NCBI GenBank assembly: GCA_029263315.1
Contig: JAJCXR010000065.1
Coordinates: 62,001-126,000, forward strand
Reading direction: 5' to 3'
Length of the DNA: 64,000 nucleotides
Origin: Acidobacteriota bacterium
GTDB taxonomy: Bacteria > Acidobacteriota > Thermoanaerobaculia > Multivoradales > J023
The first letter of the stretch is position 1. Each line of letters begins with the position of its first letter. A model generated the notes under the pieces. The model made no database searches. It worked only from the letters and a program-made list of their open reading frames with translations, and was not told the origin of the DNA. Positions 18,329-29,744 of this stretch are shown here, in pieces. A program made the translations under genes and the position numbers.

Positions 18329-19273
18329 ATGCACAAGCTATGGAAGATTGTTCCCGCTCTGACCCTTGCGGTAGTGGTCTCGATGACCGCTTTCGCTACG
18401 GCCGCCACGGCCGATGACGCCGAGGCCCGTAAATCACGCATCCTCGCCAACCTGCAGCTCGAGTTCCCGCAGCTGGCCGAGGCCAATATCGCCATGGGTG
18501 ACCTCACCTCCAGCTCGATCGAAGGTCTCGACGCTGGCAGCTTCACGGTCAACGGACGCCAAAATCAGAAGTTCCTGGTCACCAAGGACGACAAGGCCCT
18601 GTATCTGATCGCCGGTGAGCCCCTCGATGTCAGCCGTTCCGAGGAAGAGATCAATGCCGCCATCGCCAAGCGCAAGGAAGCCGAGGCCGCCGAGGCCGCG
18701 ACGCGCCAGGCGGAATTGAATGCGGCGACCGAAGGTGTGCCGGTGCGCGGCAACCCCAACGGCAAAATCACCATCATCGAGTTCTCTGACTTCCAGTGCC
18801 CCTACTGCAGCCGTGGTGCCAACACCGTCGAAGAGATCTTGGAGAAATACCCCAACGACGTGAAGTTCGTCTTCAAGCACTTCCCCCTCGGTTTTCATCC
18901 CTGGGCCAAACCCGCCGCCATCGCCGCTAACTGCGCTGCCAATCAGAAAGACGAAGCTTTTTGGACCCTGCACGACAAGTTCTTCGAAGCGCAGAAGGAG
19001 CTGAATCCTGGCAACGTGATGGCCAAGAGCAAAGAATTTTTGGCCGGCTCCGGCGTCGACATGGAAGCCTGGTCGAAATGTGCTGAGGATCAGACCTCTG
19101 ACGAGTACAAGGCCGCCGCCGCTGCCGTCGACGCCGACATGGCGTTCGGTCAGAAGATGGGCGTTTCCGGCACGCCGGGTTTCTTCGTCAATGGCCGTTT
19201 CCTCAACGGTGCGCAGCCGATGACCGCTTTCGAGCCGATCATCCAAGAGATCTTGGGATCCGCCAGCGAGTAA
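18329..19273 (+). CDS. DsbA-family thioredoxin-fold oxidoreductase, exported
   Basis: Signal peptide; EFSDFQCPYCSRGANTVEEILEKYPNDVKFVFKHFPLGFHPWAKPAAIAANCA; GVSGTPGFFVNGRFLNGAQP. Confidence 0.92.
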   Translation: MHKLWKIVPALTLAVVVSMTAFATAATADDAEARKSRILANLQLEFPQLAEANIAMGDLTSSSIEGLDAGSFTVNGRQNQKFLVTKDDKALYLIAGEPLDVSRSEEEINAAIAKRKEAEAAEAATRQAELNAATEGVPVRGNPNGKITIIEFSDFQCPYCSRGANTVEEILEKYPNDVKFVFKHFPLGFHPWAKPAAIAANCAANQKDEAFWTLHDKFFEAQKELNPGNVMAKSKEFLAGSGVDMEAWSKCAEDQTSDEYKAAAAAVDADMAFGQKMGVSGTPGFFVNGRFLNGAQPMTAFEPIIQEILGSASE

Positions 19274-19405
19274 CAAATGCTACTCGGAGCAGCGATGCTC
19301 TGAGATGGGGCTGGTCTGAGGGTACTGTTTGCTGGACGTGCGGCGTCCCGAAACGGTCTCAGCTCAAGACATAGCACCTCGCGGGCTCACAAAGAGCACG
19401 CTTCT

Positions 19406-19432
19406 ACGGCCACCGGCGCAACCGGTGGCCGT
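19406..19432. terminator. Stem-loop, probable transcription terminator
   Basis: ACGGCCACCGG-CGCAA-CCGGTGGCCGT, perfect 11-bp stem downstream of the DsbA-like gene; no strong T tract. Confidence 0.6.
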
Positions 19433-19563
19433 TCTGCGTTGGGCCAAGGCCATCCCATCACCACTTGTCAGCAATTCGTAACATTCCTCCCGGTGGGCCG
19501 TAATGCCTAACAGACAACGAGCCGAGATTCGACGGTTCAAGAGGACCACCAGGAGAACCTGTC

Positions 19564-20754
19564 ATGCGTGACTTGATCGATTTGCAACAGGATGCCGACA
19601 CCACGGAAAGCGATATAACGACCCCGAGTCGGCGCCGTGGATTTCCGACCATAGCTCTGACCATCGCCGTCATTTTGGCGGCCGGCCTGGGCATTTACTT
19701 CTTGACCGTTCCCGGGCCGGCCCAAGGCGAACCGAGCACCGACGGGGCCGTAGCCGAAGAGGCGACGGAGGAGGAAGAGGCCAAGGATCCCATCCCCGTG
19801 GAGGTGACGGCGGCGAAGGGTGGCAGTATTTCTTCGTTCATTTCGGCCACCGCCAATCTCGTGCCGGAGAACCAGGTGCAGATTTTGGCCGAGTGGGAGG
19901 GCCGCGTCGCGACCCTGAAGGTGGAGGAAGGGGATGCCATCGGCCAAGGAGCGGTGCTGGCGGAGCTAGCCCGACGGGATGGCGAGATTGCCCTCAGCAA
20001 GACCCAAGTGAAGGTCGAGAACAGCCGCCTGACCTTCGAGCGTTCCCAGCGCCTACTGCAGCAGGAGCTCATCAGCCAGGAAGAATTCGATCGCAGCAAG
20101 TTGGATCGGGACCTGGCCCAGCAAGAGTTGGAGGAGGCTGAGTGGCGTCTGGAGAAGACCTATATCCGGTCGCCCTTCAGCGGCCGCATTACCGAGCGCA
20201 TGGTGCAGCTGGGGCAGCACGTGCGTCCGGGGGACCAACTTTTTTCGGTGGCGGATTTTGATCCTCTGGTGGCCCGCATCTACTTGCCGGAGGCGGATGT
20301 GCTCGACCTGGAGGTCGGCCGGGCGGTGGAGATCAGCCTGCGGGCTTCCGGCGACGTCACCTTTCGGGGAAGAATTCGTCAGATCAGCCCGGTGGTCGAT
20401 ACCGCCACGGGAACGGTCAAGCTGACCATCGAGGCGCGGCAAGTGCCCGGGGAAGTGCGACCCGGCGCTTTTGTGCGGGTCGATATCGTCCGCCAGACGG
20501 TCGACGATGCGGTCTTGGTTCCCCGTGAGGCGGTGGTGAGGGAGCTCCAGCGGGCCTTTGTCTTTGTCGCCAAGGACGGCCTAGCCGAGAAACGAGCCGT
20601 CGAGCTGGGCATGGAAGAGAAGGGCTGGTTACAGACGGTGAGCGGTGTCGAAGTGGGCGACGAGATCATCGTTGCCGGCCAGGGTGGTCTCAAGGATGGC
20701 GCCCCGGTGAAGTTGTTGGACACCGAGCCTTCCGTCGAGCTGGCCTCCAAATAG
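19564..20754 (+). CDS. RND efflux periplasmic adaptor (membrane fusion protein)
   Basis: N-terminal TM; VPENQVQILAEWEGRVATLKVEEGDAIGQGAVLAEL; YIRSPFSGRITERMVQLGQHVRPGDQLFSVAD. Confidence 0.93.
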   Translation: MRDLIDLQQDADTTESDITTPSRRRGFPTIALTIAVILAAGLGIYFLTVPGPAQGEPSTDGAVAEEATEEEEAKDPIPVEVTAAKGGSISSFISATANLVPENQVQILAEWEGRVATLKVEEGDAIGQGAVLAELARRDGEIALSKTQVKVENSRLTFERSQRLLQQELISQEEFDRSKLDRDLAQQELEEAEWRLEKTYIRSPFSGRITERMVQLGQHVRPGDQLFSVADFDPLVARIYLPEADVLDLEVGRAVEISLRASGDVTFRGRIRQISPVVDTATGTVKLTIEARQVPGEVRPGAFVRVDIVRQTVDDAVLVPREAVVRELQRAFVFVAKDGLAEKRAVELGMEEKGWLQTVSGVEVGDEIIVAGQGGLKDGAPVKLLDTEPSVELASK

Positions 20755-20769
20755 GCGGCGGAGAAACCC

Positions 20770-23700
20770 ATGGGCATCATCGAGTTTTCTCTCAAGCGTC
20801 GGGTCACCGTCGCCATGGCGGCGATTGCCATTTCGCTGTTCGGCATCGTGGCCTTTGGCCGGCTGCCGATCAATCTCCTACCGGATATTTCTTATCCCAG
20901 TCTGACCATCGAGAGCCGCTATCCCGGTGCCGCACCGGTGGAGGTGGAGGCCCTCTTGACCCGCCCCGTGGAAGAGGCGGTGGGGGTCGTGGCGGGGGTG
21001 CAACGCATCCATTCCGTGTCGCGTCCGGGGCTGTCGCAAGTGACCTTGGAGCTGGATTGGGGGCGCAACATGGACTTCGCCGCCCTCGACGTGCGACAGA
21101 AGCTGGATCTCCTGGTCTTGCCGCGGGAAGCGACCAAACCGGTGTTGCTTCGGTTTGATCCGTCGAACGATCCGATCCTGCGTCTCTACTTGACCGGTAG
21201 CGACGATCTCTACCAGTTGCGCTACCTCGGTGAAGAGGTGCTGAAAAAGGATCTCGAGTCGGTGGAAGGCTTGGCCGCCGTCAAGATCAATGGTGGCTAC
21301 GAAGAAGAGATCCAAGTCCAGGTGGACGAGGGCAAGCTGTCGCTATTGGGCCTCGACATCGCGGAGATCCGAGATCGCCTGGCGCGGGAGAACATCAACC
21401 AGGCAGGGGGCTCGCTGTACGAGAAGGAAGCTCGCTACCTGGTGCGCTCGCGCAACGAGCTCGAGAGTGTCGATGACATCTTGCAGACGGTGGTCTTTTC
21501 GGATGGGACTCGCATTGTCACCCTGGGGGATGTGGCGACGGTGACCCGTGGTCATCGTCAGCGGGAGGTCATCACCCGCTTTGGAGCCCCGTCGGACGAC
21601 AGCGCGAAGGGTGAAGAATCCGTCGAGCTGGCCCTCTACAAGGAGGGAGATGCCAACACGGTGACGGTGGCCAAGGCGGTGAATCAGCGTTTGGAAACCA
21701 TCCGCGGCGAGCTGCCGGAAGGTATCGCCATCAGTGTGGGGGTGGATCAGTCGAGCTTCATTCAGGCGTCGATCCACGAAGTCTTGATGAATGCGGGTCT
21801 CGGTGGCCTCATCGCCATCATCATCCTGCTCCTCTTTCTCAAGGACCCGCGCAGCACGTTGATCATCGGTGTGTCGATTCCGCTCTCTATCGTCGCCACG
21901 TTCTTTCTGATGTATCGCACTGGCACCAGCCTGAACATCATGTCCTTGGGGGGGCTGGCCCTCGGGGTGGGGATGCTGGTGGACAATGCCATCGTCGTTC
22001 TGGAGTCGATCTACAAGAAACGGGAGCAGGGCTTGGCGGCCCTCGAGGCGGCCCGCCAGGGGGCAGGTGAAGTGGGGCAAGCGGTGGTCGCGTCGACGCT
22101 GACCACCGTGGCGGTATTCTTACCGGTGGTTTTTCTCGACGGAGTGGCGGCTCAACTTTTCCGTGACCAAGCCTTGACCGTTTCTTTCTCGCTCATCGCA
22201 TCCTTGGCCGTTTCCCTGACCCTGATCCCCATGTTGGCGGCGGTGATTGGTGGTCTCGAGGATCGGCCGCCCAGCATGCTGACGCCATCTCCGGAGACCG
22301 GGCGTTGGCGTCGTCTCGTGCACACCTGTCTGGTCGTCGGGCCGGCTTGGCTGTTGGGGCGGCTGCTCTGGCTGACGGCTCAGCTCGGACGGCTCCTGAA
22401 ACTTCTGGTCAGCCCCATCGGCTGGCTCTTCGATCGCACCCTGGGCGCCATCACCGGCTCCTATCCTCGGGTGCTGCGGGCGGCCTTAGGGGCGCGGCCT
22501 GTGGTCGTGCTGTTGGCCGTCGGGGCCTTTGTGGGTGCCGCCTGGATGGTGCCGACCCTGGGTCTGGACTTGATCCCCACCATTTCGCAAGGGGAGTTCA
22601 GCTTCCGGATCGAGCTGCCGGAAGGCACGCCCTTGGACTCGACCGACCGCTTCATCGACGACGTGCAGCGGGTTCTGGTGGGCGATTCCCGGGTCAGCTC
22701 GTTTTCGTCGATCAGCGGCGGGGCCGGGTTGTCGTTGTCCAATACGGGTACCGAGGGGGAGAACGTCGGGCGGATCCAGGTGCGTTTGGCGGAGGGCTCC
22801 AGCAAGCAGGACGAGCAGGCGGTGGCGGCAATTCTACGCCAGCGCCTGGAGTCCAGTGACAAGGTGCGTTTCAAGTTCGAGCGGCCGTCGGTGTTCACCT
22901 TCAGGACACCGGTGGAGGTCGAGGTCTACGGCGACAATCTGCAGCAACTTCACGCGGCTTCCGAAGAATTGCAGCGGGCCATGGCGGAGGTGCCGGGGGT
23001 GGTGGACTTGAAGTCCACCGCCGAGTTGGGGAATCCTGAGCTACAGGTGACCTTCAATCGCCAGCAGTTGGTGCAGCTCGATCTCGACCTGGCACAGGTG
23101 GCGGAGACGGTACGCCACAAGATCCAAGGCAATGTGGCGACCCGCTTCACGCAGGGGGATCGGGAAATCGACATCCTGGTGCATTCGGTGGACATGGGGG
23201 CGGCGTCGATCCTGCAAGTGGGGGATCTGATCGTCGGGCAACGGCAAGTCGGCGGCACGCGGACCATCCGGGAGCGCACCGAGACCGGCTTCATGGTCGA
23301 TCGTGAGGTGCCGAGCGGTGTGGCCCATCAAGTACCGATTCGCCTCAAGACGGTGGCTGACATTCAGCTGACCGAAGGCCCCAGCGAGATTCGGCGCATC
23401 GGTCAGAAGCGGGCCGCTCTGGTGGGGGGTAATCTGCAAGGCCGGGATATGGGAGCGGTGGCGACGGATCTCCAGCAAGTGATCCGCCAGGCGTCGTTGC
23501 CCCTTGGGGTGACCGCTAGCCTCGGTGGTCAACAGGAGGAGATGAACCGCTCCTTGCGTTCCCTTCTGCTGGCCATGGGTTTGGCGGTATTCCTCGTCTA
23601 TTTGGTCATGGCCTCTCAGTTCGAGAGCTTCTTGCACCCCTTTGTCATCATCTTCACCTTGCCCTTGGGGGCCATCGGCGTGGTCGCGGCCCTGGCTTTG

Positions 23701-24138
23701 ACCGGCAATACCGTCAACGTCGTCGCCCTCATCGGCATCGTCATGTTGGCGGGCATTGTGGTCAACAACGCCATCGTGCTGATCGATGCGGTCAACCGTC
23801 TGCGACGCGAGGAAGGGTTGTCCAAGGAAGCAGCCCTGTTGGAGGCGGGCAAGCAACGGCTGCGACCCATTCTGATGACCTCGGCGACCACCATCTTTGG
23901 CCTCTTGCCGATGGCCTTGGGGCTCGGCGAGGGTGCGGAGCTCCGAGCGCCGCTGGCGATCACGGTGATCGGTGGTCTGACGGTGGCGACCCTGTTGACC
24001 TTGGTGGTCATCCCAGTGGTCTACTCGTTGCTGGATCGCAAGGAACTGGCCGCCGACCAAGGTTCGGTCGATATCGATCGCGATACCGTGGCCGTCGCTT
24101 CGGAGGCGGAGCTGACTGCGACGACGGCAGAAGCGTAG
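20770..24138 (+). CDS. RND efflux permease (HAE1/AcrB-like)
   Basis: SLKRRVTVAMAAIAISLFGIVAFGRLPINLLPDISYPSLTIESRYPGAAPVEVE; GGLALGVGMLVDNAIVVLESI; GIVMLAGIVVNNAIVLIDAVN. Confidence 0.96.
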   Translation: MGIIEFSLKRRVTVAMAAIAISLFGIVAFGRLPINLLPDISYPSLTIESRYPGAAPVEVEALLTRPVEEAVGVVAGVQRIHSVSRPGLSQVTLELDWGRNMDFAALDVRQKLDLLVLPREATKPVLLRFDPSNDPILRLYLTGSDDLYQLRYLGEEVLKKDLESVEGLAAVKINGGYEEEIQVQVDEGKLSLLGLDIAEIRDRLARENINQAGGSLYEKEARYLVRSRNELESVDDILQTVVFSDGTRIVTLGDVATVTRGHRQREVITRFGAPSDDSAKGEESVELALYKEGDANTVTVAKAVNQRLETIRGELPEGIAISVGVDQSSFIQASIHEVLMNAGLGGLIAIIILLLFLKDPRSTLIIGVSIPLSIVATFFLMYRTGTSLNIMSLGGLALGVGMLVDNAIVVLESIYKKREQGLAALEAARQGAGEVGQAVVASTLTTVAVFLPVVFLDGVAAQLFRDQALTVSFSLIASLAVSLTLIPMLAAVIGGLEDRPPSMLTPSPETGRWRRLVHTCLVVGPAWLLGRLLWLTAQLGRLLKLLVSPIGWLFDRTLGAITGSYPRVLRAALGARPVVVLLAVGAFVGAAWMVPTLGLDLIPTISQGEFSFRIELPEGTPLDSTDRFIDDVQRVLVGDSRVSSFSSISGGAGLSLSNTGTEGENVGRIQVRLAEGSSKQDEQAVAAILRQRLESSDKVRFKFERPSVFTFRTPVEVEVYGDNLQQLHAASEELQRAMAEVPGVVDLKSTAELGNPELQVTFNRQQLVQLDLDLAQVAETVRHKIQGNVATRFTQGDREIDILVHSVDMGAASILQVGDLIVGQRQVGGTRTIRERTETGFMVDREVPSGVAHQVPIRLKTVADIQLTEGPSEIRRIGQKRAALVGGNLQGRDMGAVATDLQQVIRQASLPLGVTASLGGQQEEMNRSLRSLLLAMGLAVFLVYLVMASQFESFLHPFVIIFTLPLGAIGVVAALALTGNTVNVVALIGIVMLAGIVVNNAIVLIDAVNRLRREEGLSKEAALLEAGKQRLRPILMTSATTIFGLLPMALGLGEGAELRAPLAITVIGGLTVATLLTLVVIPVVYSLLDRKELAADQGSVDIDRDTVAVASEAELTATTAEA

Positions 24139-24153
24139 GCGCTTACTTAGACC

Positions 24154-24372
24154 CTAGCGCTCGACACCCATCTCTTCTGCGTAATCCACTTCGGGCTCGA
24201 GAAAGATGATCGAGGCCCGTTGGATGGGAAGGAGGACGCGATGGGTATTTTGTCCGAGCTCACATTTCAGCTCGTAGTAACCGTGCGAGCTGACGGCGAT
24301 CAAGGTGCCCTTGGTTTGGCCCTTGCCCCCGAGGAGGTCGCTGGTGACTTGCACTTTGGCGGGTAGATCCAT
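24154..24372 (-). CDS. Small conserved-looking protein, unknown function (72 aa from preferred start)
   Basis: MDLPAKVQVTSDLLGGKGQTKGTLIAVSSHGYYELKCELGQNTHRVLLPIQRASIIFLEPEVDYAEEMGVER; PilZ-like or Hfq-size beta-rich protein by eye. Confidence 0.5.
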   Translation of the reverse strand: MDLPAKVQVTSDLLGGKGQTKGTLIAVSSHGYYELKCELGQNTHRVLLPIQRASIIFLEPEVDYAEEMGVER

Positions 24373-24415
24373 GCTGTTCTCCAATGGCTGGCGGCCCCAT
24401 GACCGTCGTCGTCGA

Positions 24416-25822
24416 TCAGTCTTCGTAGTGGCCTTGTTCTTTGTAGTCTTTGAGCTTGCGTTGCAGAGTTCGAAGCCCGATATCCAGGAGACGGGCGGCT
24501 TCAGCACGATGTCCTTCGGTGCGCTGTAGGGTCTCCAAAATGGCTTGGCGCTCGATGTCGGCCATGGTGCGAGCTTCCCCGGTCATCGGTTGCACCGGTG
24601 CATGACCGGTGGCGACGGAGGTGGCTTGGCGAATCTCCGGCGGCAGGGCTTGCGGCGGAATTTCGCCGCCGGAATGGAAAATGACCATCGATTCCAAAGT
24701 GTTCTTGAGCTGCCGGACATTGCCGGGCCAAGGGTATCGGCTCATGGCTTCCAGGGTTTTGGCGCCCAGCTGGGCCTCCGGTTTGCCGTGCTCGGCACAG
24801 AATAACTTGAGGAAATGCTCCGCCAGCAACGCCAGGTCCCCATGGCGCTCGCGCAGGGGAGGGATGCGCAAGGTCACCACCTTGAGGCGATAATAGAGAT
24901 CCTCGCGGAATTTTTCCTCCTCGACCATGTCTTCGAGGGAGCGGTTGGTGGCTGCGATGAGACGGAAGTCGACATCGATCAGCTCGCTGCCCCCCACCCG
25001 CATGACCTTGCGCTCTTCTAATACCCGCAGCAGCTTGACTTGCAGGGCCGCGGAGAGCTCGGAGATTTCGTCGAGGAACAGGGACCCCTTGTGGGCCAGC
25101 TCGAATTTGCCGATCTTGCGCGCCACGGCCCCGGTGAAGGCTCCTCGCTCGTGACCGAAGAGCTCGCTCTCGAGGATTTCGTGGGGAATGGCCCCGCAGT
25201 TGATCGCCAAGAAACGTTCGCCGGCCCGTGGGCTGTTGAGGTGGAGAGCGTTGGCCACCAACTCTTTGCCGGTGCCGGATTCGCCGACCACCAGGACGCT
25301 GGAGCGGGTGGGGGCCACCACCTTCAACCTCTCGAAGAGGTGTTCCATGGCCCCGGAGCTGCCGATCAGATTCTCGAAGCCGTAGCGTTTGTCGAGCATC
25401 TGACGGAGGTTGGTGACCTCTTCCTTGAGCTGGCGATTTTCCAGCAGGTTGCGCACCCGCTTACGCAGCTCGTAGAGGTCCACCGGTTTGGTGAGATAGT
25501 CGTCGGCCCCGACCCGCATGGCCTCGACCGCCGACTCGATGGTGCCGTAGCCGGTCACCAGCACGATGGCTAGGTCGAGCTCGAGCTCGCGCACCGCATT
25601 GATGAAGCCGAGGCCGTCCATCTTCGGCATGCGCAGGTCACAGACGGCGAGGCGGACACTGGAGGTCTCTCGCAGGAATTGCAGCGCCTCGCTGGCGTCG
25701 TCGAAGGTGCGCACCGAGAGGCCCGCCTTTTCGATGGCGATGGCCATCGACTCCCGCGAGCCGGTTTCGTCGTCGATGACGATGATTTGGGGTTGCTCGA
25801 TCATGACGCCATTCTGGCACAC
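24416..25822 (-). CDS. Sigma-54-dependent response regulator, NtrC family (REC-AAA-HTH)
   Basis: REC domain (VIDDETGSRESM...VCDLRMPKMDGL...VTGYGT...KPVD); GESGTGKELVANALH; GAFTGAVARKIGKFELAHKGSLFLDEI; Fis-like HTH HRAEAARLLDIGLRTLQRKLKDY. Confidence 0.95.
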   Translation of the reverse strand: MCQNGVMIEQPQIIVIDDETGSRESMAIAIEKAGLSVRTFDDASEALQFLRETSSVRLAVCDLRMPKMDGLGFINAVRELELDLAIVLVTGYGTIESAVEAMRVGADDYLTKPVDLYELRKRVRNLLENRQLKEEVTNLRQMLDKRYGFENLIGSSGAMEHLFERLKVVAPTRSSVLVVGESGTGKELVANALHLNSPRAGERFLAINCGAIPHEILESELFGHERGAFTGAVARKIGKFELAHKGSLFLDEISELSAALQVKLLRVLEERKVMRVGGSELIDVDFRLIAATNRSLEDMVEEEKFREDLYYRLKVVTLRIPPLRERHGDLALLAEHFLKLFCAEHGKPEAQLGAKTLEAMSRYPWPGNVRQLKNTLESMVIFHSGGEIPPQALPPEIRQATSVATGHAPVQPMTGEARTMADIERQAILETLQRTEGHRAEAARLLDIGLRTLQRKLKDYKEQGHYED

Positions 25823-25868
25823 GGCTTGGTCGGCCGTCGACGTTTCGCTGCGGGTTGGCGAGTCGGCC

Positions 25869-27893
<2,025 letters not shown>

Positions 27894-29525
27894 TCAGGCG
27901 TTTGAATCGAGTATCAAGTCAGAACCTTTCTCGGCGATCATCAGGGTTGGGGCATTGGTATTGCCGGCTGGGATCTCAGGCATGACGGAGGCATCGACGA
28001 CGCGCAGGGACGCCATACCGTGGACTCGCAGCTCCGGGTCCACCACCGCCGGTGGCTCGCCGTCGAGGCCTCGGGCCGGGCCCATGCGGCAGGTGCCGGT
28101 GGGGTGGTAGAGGGTCTCGGCGGTGCGTCGAACGAAGGCGGCGAGGCTGGGTTTGTCGTCGCTTTGGGCACCGGGTCGAATCTCTCGCTCCAAATGCTGC
28201 CCCAAAACCTTTGTGGTGGCCAGCTGGCGGCCCATCTCGATGCCCTCGAGCAACACCTCCAGGTCTTGGGGGGCGCTCAGATAGCCGGGTCGTAGATGGG
28301 GGTGGCTGGTGGGGTCGGCATCTTTTAGACGCAGCTCGCCATGACTCTGGGGACGCACCAGGGTGACGCCGATGTTGACTCCGTGGTCCGTCGCTTGATC
28401 GAAGCCATGCTCGACGAGGGCGGCGGGAAGAAAGTGGAATTGCAAGTCCGGGCGCTGCGATGCAAAGCGACTGCGCATGAAGCCGCCAGCTTCGCAGACA
28501 CTGCTGGTGAATGGGCCCCGACGGGTCAAGAAATAACGCAGCAGATTGCCCAAGGTCTCGGCGCTGTCCAGCGTCACGGCACGGTGGGTGCGATACACCA
28601 AGGAGACCACGGGGTGGTCCTGTAGGTGACCCCCCACCCCCGGTAGGTCCAGTTGGACATCGATACCGAGCTGACGCAGGTGGTCGGCGGGACCGATGCC
28701 CGACAACATCAGCAACTGCGGCGATCCCACGGCGCCGGCACTGAGCACCACCTCACGTTCGGCGCGCAGCTCGAGGCGTTGACCGGCCCGGCGAACCACC
28801 ACACCGACGGCCCGTGGGCCTTCCAAGAGTACCCGCTCCGCCATGACTTGGGTCATGACGTGAAGATTGGGGCGGTCCCGTACCGGGCTGAGAAACGCTG
28901 CGGCAGCGCTGCACCGGCGTCCCCTGTGCTGCGTCACCTGATAAAGACCGAAGCCGTCTTGCTGCGCGCCATTGAAATCTTCGTTGCGTGGCCAACCCAG
29001 CTCGGTAGCGGCGTCAACAAAAGCATGGGACAAGGGGTTGGGATGGGAGGGGTCGGTGACGTGCAAAGGGCCAGCGTCGCCGTGCAGGTGCCCGGCACCT
29101 CGGTTCTGGAGATCCCGATGTTGTTGCTCGCTGCGTCGAAAATAGGGCAATATCTCGTCCCAGCCCCAACCGACATTGCCCAGCCGGCGCCAGCCTTCGT
29201 AGTCCATCCGATGTCCACGGATATAGAGCATGGCGTTGATCGAGCTACAGCCACCGAGAACCCGACCACGGGGCCAATAAAGCTCTCGTTGGTCGAGACC
29301 GGGTTCCGCATCCGTGGTGTAGCTCCAGTCGAGCTTGCCTCGGAACAGTTTGGGGAAGGCCGCCGGGGCGTGGATCTTCCAGTTTCTGTCGGCCGGGCCC
29401 GCTTCCAGGAGGAGCACGCGGTGGGCGGGGTCCGCGCTGAGGCGATTGGCCAGCACACATCCGGCGGAGCCGGCGCCGACGATCACATAGTCATAAGATG
29501 CGGCGCCTCGGGATATTGCTGGCAT
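27894..29525 (-). CDS. GMC family oxidoreductase (choline dehydrogenase-like)
   Basis: YDYVIVGAGSAGCVLANRLSADPAHRVLLLEAG; GRVLGGCSSINAMLYIRGH; LYHPTGTCRMG; SVMPEIPAGNTNAPTLMIAEKGSDLI. Confidence 0.95.
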   Translation of the reverse strand: MPAISRGAASYDYVIVGAGSAGCVLANRLSADPAHRVLLLEAGPADRNWKIHAPAAFPKLFRGKLDWSYTTDAEPGLDQRELYWPRGRVLGGCSSINAMLYIRGHRMDYEGWRRLGNVGWGWDEILPYFRRSEQQHRDLQNRGAGHLHGDAGPLHVTDPSHPNPLSHAFVDAATELGWPRNEDFNGAQQDGFGLYQVTQHRGRRCSAAAAFLSPVRDRPNLHVMTQVMAERVLLEGPRAVGVVVRRAGQRLELRAEREVVLSAGAVGSPQLLMLSGIGPADHLRQLGIDVQLDLPGVGGHLQDHPVVSLVYRTHRAVTLDSAETLGNLLRYFLTRRGPFTSSVCEAGGFMRSRFASQRPDLQFHFLPAALVEHGFDQATDHGVNIGVTLVRPQSHGELRLKDADPTSHPHLRPGYLSAPQDLEVLLEGIEMGRQLATTKVLGQHLEREIRPGAQSDDKPSLAAFVRRTAETLYHPTGTCRMGPARGLDGEPPAVVDPELRVHGMASLRVVDASVMPEIPAGNTNAPTLMIAEKGSDLILDSNA

Positions 29526-29744
29526 GGATTGGATCTCCAGGCGATGGCGTTCAAACTGCCCGCCGTTGCTTTGCGTGGAAAACGAGGCATCGAGCAGCTT
29601 GTGTAGTGCGACAGTCTATCGTCTTCCCTTGCCGCCTCGTGGGTTGCCGAGCCGCCATGTTCCCGAGCAAGGCGGTGGATTGAGCTTGAAAGCGCCGATA
29701 TCGATAGAATCGAGCTTCGAACCACCTGCCCGGTGGCGATCTCT

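Noticed and set aside
24416-25822. Orphan NtrC-type regulator as part of a new two-component system
   Set aside because: No histidine kinase nearby, but orphan regulators are common, and no distinctive sigma-54 -24/-12 site was found in the window.
29085-29105. GGTGCCCGGCACC palindrome in the GMC oxidoreductase gene
   Set aside because: Lies inside a well-supported coding sequence and lacks the CTGTTC or CCAAAG flanks of the intergenic copies, so probably coincidental.
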